From assembly GCA_919902445.1 (NCBI GenBank), contig CAKKQZ010000013.1:18803-61293 (forward strand): 42,491 nt of DNA, given 5' to 3'. The stretch is from Omnitrophica bacterium GWA2_41_15 (GTDB lineage Bacteria; Omnitrophota; Gorgyraeia; Gygaellales; Profunditerraquicolaceae). Shown here in pieces: positions 39,683 through 42,491 of this stretch. Position 1 is the first letter of the stretch; every line of letters begins with the position of its first letter. The notes under the pieces were generated by a model that was given only the letters and a program-made list of their open reading frames with translations, was not told the origin of the DNA and did no database searches. The translations under genes and the position numbers were made by a program.

Positions 39683-42491
39683 TTATTCCTTTGCAGTTAT
39701 TTTTTCGGTTTCTTTCTTTTTTTCTTCGAGTTTTTCCCTGACAGCTGATTTCATCACTTCAATATCCCGATGGTCGCGAAAACCGGTTCCCGCAGGTATT
39801 AAATGGCCGACAATAACATTTTCTTTTAGGCCGAATAATTCATCGTGTTTTCCGGAAGTCGCAGCTTCCGTAAGAACCCTGGTTGTCTCCTGGAAAGAAG
39901 CAGCCGAAATAAAACTCTCGGTTGTTAAGGAGGCTTTTGTAATCCCCAGTAAAAGCGGAGTTGCCTGAGCAGGTTTCTCGCCCTTTTTTATTACGCGCGC
40001 ATTCTCCTTCTGGAATTTCCATTTATCTACCTGTTGAGTAGCAAGAAATTCGGTATCGCCAGGATCTTCAATTTTTACCTTTTTCAGCATCTGCCGTATA
40101 ATCAACTCAATATGCTTATCATTTATATGCACTCCCTGAAGGCGGTAAACCTCTTGGACCTCGTTTACCAGGTATTCCTGCAGTATTTTATCACCGCAAA
40201 CACTTAAAATATCCTGTAAGACTACAGGCCCGTCAGTTAGCTGCTGCCCCGCGATAACCTTATCGCCTTTATAAACATTTGGATGTTTTCCGTGAGGAAT
40301 AACGTATTCGCGCGCCATGCCCGTAGTTGATTTTATTATAATTACGCGCTGGCCCTTTTTGGTTTCGCCAAATTCTACAAAACCATCTATTTCGCTTATG
40401 ACAGCCGGGTCTTTCGGCCGGCGCGCTTCGAATAATTCCGCAACCCGGGGAAGGCCCCCGGTAATATCCCTTGTTTTTACTACGGAACGCGGGATCTTGC
40501 CTAACAGGTCTCCGGCCCCGACATTTTGCCCGTCTTTTACCAGAATGTGGGCTCCGATAGGGATAGGGTAAATTCCCAAAACTTCTCTTTTCTCATCAAG
40601 GATTAGAATCTGAGGATGATACTCTGCTTTATGCTCAACTACTACGCGTTCAACTAATTTTGTAACGAGATTTAATTCTTCCCTGACCGTAAGGTTCTCC
40701 TTAAGGTCCTCATATTTTACGCCACCCGCTACTTCAGTTAAGACAGGTATTGTATACGGATCCCATCTAACAAATGCAATACCTTTCGCTACCTCTTCAT
40801 CGTCACCTATGCTTATCACCGCGCCCTGGGGAAGAGTATAACGTTCAAGCTCCCTACCCTGCTTGTCGTTAATGCTAAGGGAACCGTTACGATTCAAAAC
40901 TATATGTTCTTTATTTTTAACCGTAGTCCTTAAACTATGATATTTGACGAAGCCCTTATTTTTTGACTTAATAAACGACTGCTCGACAATCCTTGAAGCT
41001 GTACCGCCAATATGAAATGTCCGCATGGTTAACTGCGTGCCAGGTTCACCGATACTCTGAGCGGCAATTACGCCCACCGCTTCGCCTAACTCAACAAGGC
41101 GTCCGGTTGCCAGGTTCATTCCGTAACATTTTGTGCAAACCCCCCTGCCTGACTCACATGTCAGTACGCTGCGGATGCGTATCTTTTCTATCCCTAACTT
41201 TTCAATCATATCCGCTTTTTCTTCGGTAACTATATTGCCGGATTCAACGATGGCTTCATCCGTAATAATATCGACGATGTTATCTAAAGCCACACGCCCC
41301 ACGATACGGTCTTTAAGGCTTGCCACGACCTCATCGCCTTCGATAATAGCAGAAACAGTTATTCCGTTAAGGGTGCCGCAGTCCCCTTCGCTTACAATAA
41401 CTTCTTGCGCGACATCAACGAGCCTTCGGGTTAAGTAACCGGCATCGGCGGTCTTAAGGGCCGTATCGGCAAGGCCTTTGCGCGCGCCGTGAGTTGAGAT
41501 AAAATACTCCAAAACATTTAATCCTTCCCTAAAATTAGCGGTGATTGGGCTTTCGATAATTTCACCTGACGGTTTGGCCATAAGCCCGCGCATACCTGCT
41601 AACTGCCTAACCTGCAACCTAGAACCCCTTGCGCCAGAATCAGCCATCATGAATATCGGATTGAATACCTCCATCCCTTTAAACAACAGGTCAGATACCT
41701 TATCGGTTGCATGGGTCCAGATATCGATTACTTTAGATTTACGCTCGCTATCTGTTATGATGCCGCGGCGGTATTGTTCTTCCACCTTGGCGACCTCTTC
41801 GCGAGATTCTTTTAAAACCTCCGATTTTTCTTTGGGGACCCTCAGGTCGTCTATTCCGATAGAAATCCCGCCTAAAGTGGCATTCTCAAATCCGAACTTC
41901 TTTATATCATCAAGGAGTTTAATAGTAGCCGCGTGCCCGAAACGCTTGTAGCATTCCGTAACTACTTCCCCCACCCTTTTTTTATTCAACTCTTTGTTCA
42001 CATAACCAAAATCTTTTGGCAGCTGTTGATTAAACAATACCTTGCCTACGGTAGTGGTGATAATTTGCTTTCCCGGAATTAGCCTCTTTTCTTCCAGGTC
42101 AAAAAGACTTCCTATTCTTAATTTTATCCTTGCGTGCAAGTCAACGGCATTATCTTCGTAAGCCACGACGACTTCTTCGGAATTTGCAAAAATCTTATCT
42201 TCTCCCTTTGCCCCCGTTTTTTCTTTTGAAATATAGGAAGTGCCCAGAATTATATCCTGAGTCGGAGTTACAATAGGGCGGCCGTCAGCCGGAGAGAAAA
42301 CATTGTTTATGGAAAGCATCAACACCTTTGCCTCAATCTGAGACTCCAGAGATAAAGGCACATGGACAGCCATCTGGTCTCCGTCGAAATCGGCGTTGAA
42401 CGCGGTGCAGACTAAAGGATGTATTTTTATAGCTTTACCTTCGATTAAAACCGGCTGGAATGCCTGAATGCCTAACCGGTGGAGTGTGGGG
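39683..42491 (-). CDS. rpoC: RNA polymerase beta' subunit, partial (5' end beyond the window)
   Basis: Catalytic subunit of RNA polymerase. The frame is open to the right edge, so the N-terminal part is missing. Seen: the active-site motif NADFDGD at 42377-42397, the trigger-loop region around [40 protein letters not shown], the second zinc site with SEGDCG and [15 protein letters not shown], and the RIVEQSF / [17 protein letters not shown] segments near the C-terminus. About 935 residues are visible. It leads directly into rpsL with two bases between, so polymerase and ribosomal genes are probably cotranscribed. Confidence 0.98.
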   Translation of the reverse strand, partial: PTLHRLGIQAFQPVLIEGKAIKIHPLVCTAFNADFDGDQMAVHVPLSLESQIEAKVLMLSINNVFSPADGRPIVTPTQDIILGTSYISKEKTGAKGEDKIFANSEEVVVAYEDNAVDLHARIKLRIGSLFDLEEKRLIPGKQIITTTVGKVLFNQQLPKDFGYVNKELNKKRVGEVVTECYKRFGHAATIKLLDDIKKFGFENATLGGISIGIDDLRVPKEKSEVLKESREEVAKVEEQYRRGIITDSERKSKVIDIWTHATDKVSDLLFKGMEVFNPIFMMADSGARGSRLQVRQLAGMRGLMAKPSGEIIESPITANFREGLNVLEYFISTHGARKGLADTALKTADAGYLTRRLVDVAQEVIVSEGDCGTLNGITVSAIIEGDEVVASLKDRIVGRVALDNIVDIITDEAIVESGNIVTEEKADMIEKLGIEKIRIRSVLTCESGRGVCTKCYGMNLATGRLVELGEAVGVIAAQSIGEPGTQLTMRTFHIGGTASRIVEQSFIKSKNKGFVKYHSLRTTVKNKEHIVLNRNGSLSINDKQGRELERYTLPQGAVISIGDDEEVAKGIAFVRWDPYTIPVLTEVAGGVKYEDLKENLTVREELNLVTKLVERVVVEHKAEYHPQILILDEKREVLGIYPIPIGAHILVKDGQNVGAGDLLGKIPRSVVKTRDITGGLPRVAELFEARRPKDPAVISEIDGFVEFGETKKGQRVIIIKSTTGMAREYVIPHGKHPNVYKGDKVIAGQQLTDGPVVLQDILSVCGDKILQEYLVNEVQEVYRLQGVHINDKHIELIIRQMLKKVKIEDPGDTEFLATQQVDKWKFQKENARVIKKGEKPAQATPLLLGITKASLTTESFISAASFQETTRVLTEAATSGKHDELFGLKENVIVGHLIPAGTGFRDHRDIEVMKSAVREKLEEKKKETEKITAKE

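Overview
The window is a 42.5 kb stretch in which every convincing gene lies on the minus strand, so transcription runs from the right edge to the left. Gene content points to a Gram-negative-type bacterium: a LpxL/HtrB-type acyltransferase, a PilT ATPase, zinc-ribbon forms of S4, S14, L24 and L36, and an EF-Tu whose switch I lacks the usual RGITI motif, as I recall it in PVC-superphylum bacteria. Candidatus Omnitrophota is my best guess. This is an inference from gene content, not from an rRNA.

Region 1 (42491 to 19318) is a fused ribosomal superoperon: rpoC (partial), rpsL, rpsG, fusA, tuf, rpsJ, rplC, rplD, rplW, rplB, rpsS, rplV, rpsC, rplP, rpmC, rpsQ, rplN, rplX, rplE, rpsN, rpsH, rplF, rplR, rpsE, rplO, secY, adk, map, infA, rpmJ, rpsM, rpsK, rpsD, rpoA, rplQ. 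It ends in a strong intrinsic terminator near 19240-19300. rpmD is missing between rpsE and rplO. Seven gaps in this superoperon hold copies of a structured, modular element whose stems covary between copies: tuf, rplC, rplV, rplN, rpsM, rpoA and rplQ are each preceded by one. I consider this the most notable thing in the window.

Region 2 (19222 to 6597) starts at a near-consensus promoter that probably gives a leaderless aminotransferase mRNA. It continues with a LeuC/aconitase-family large subunit, pilT, the LeuD-family small subunit, isocitrate dehydrogenase, malate dehydrogenase, dihydrolipoamide dehydrogenase, lipB, a free-standing lipoyl domain, a 67-residue unknown, an MGDG-synthase-like glycosyltransferase, a LpxL-like acyltransferase, a family 2 glycosyltransferase, pcm and a small membrane protein. 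Together these suggest a partial TCA branch towards 2-oxoglutarate, lipoate-dependent chemistry and envelope glycolipid synthesis. The gaps here carry two families of short palindromic repeats (GGGACACCC type and GGGACAGTCCC type), not the ribosomal element.

Region 3 (6596 to 1) is a cobalamin operon: promoter, cobalamin riboswitch, intrinsic terminator, then cobC, cobU, cobT, cobS, cobD, cobQ and cbiB with short overlaps or near-overlaps. It covers the late steps from cobyrinate a,c-diamide amidation to nucleotide-loop assembly. The last gene, cbiB, stops earlier than its family and may be frameshifted. No gene-free stretch exceeds about 313 bases; the longest (6284-6596) is filled by the terminator, riboswitch and promoter. 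I saw no rRNA, tRNA, CRISPR array or transposase.
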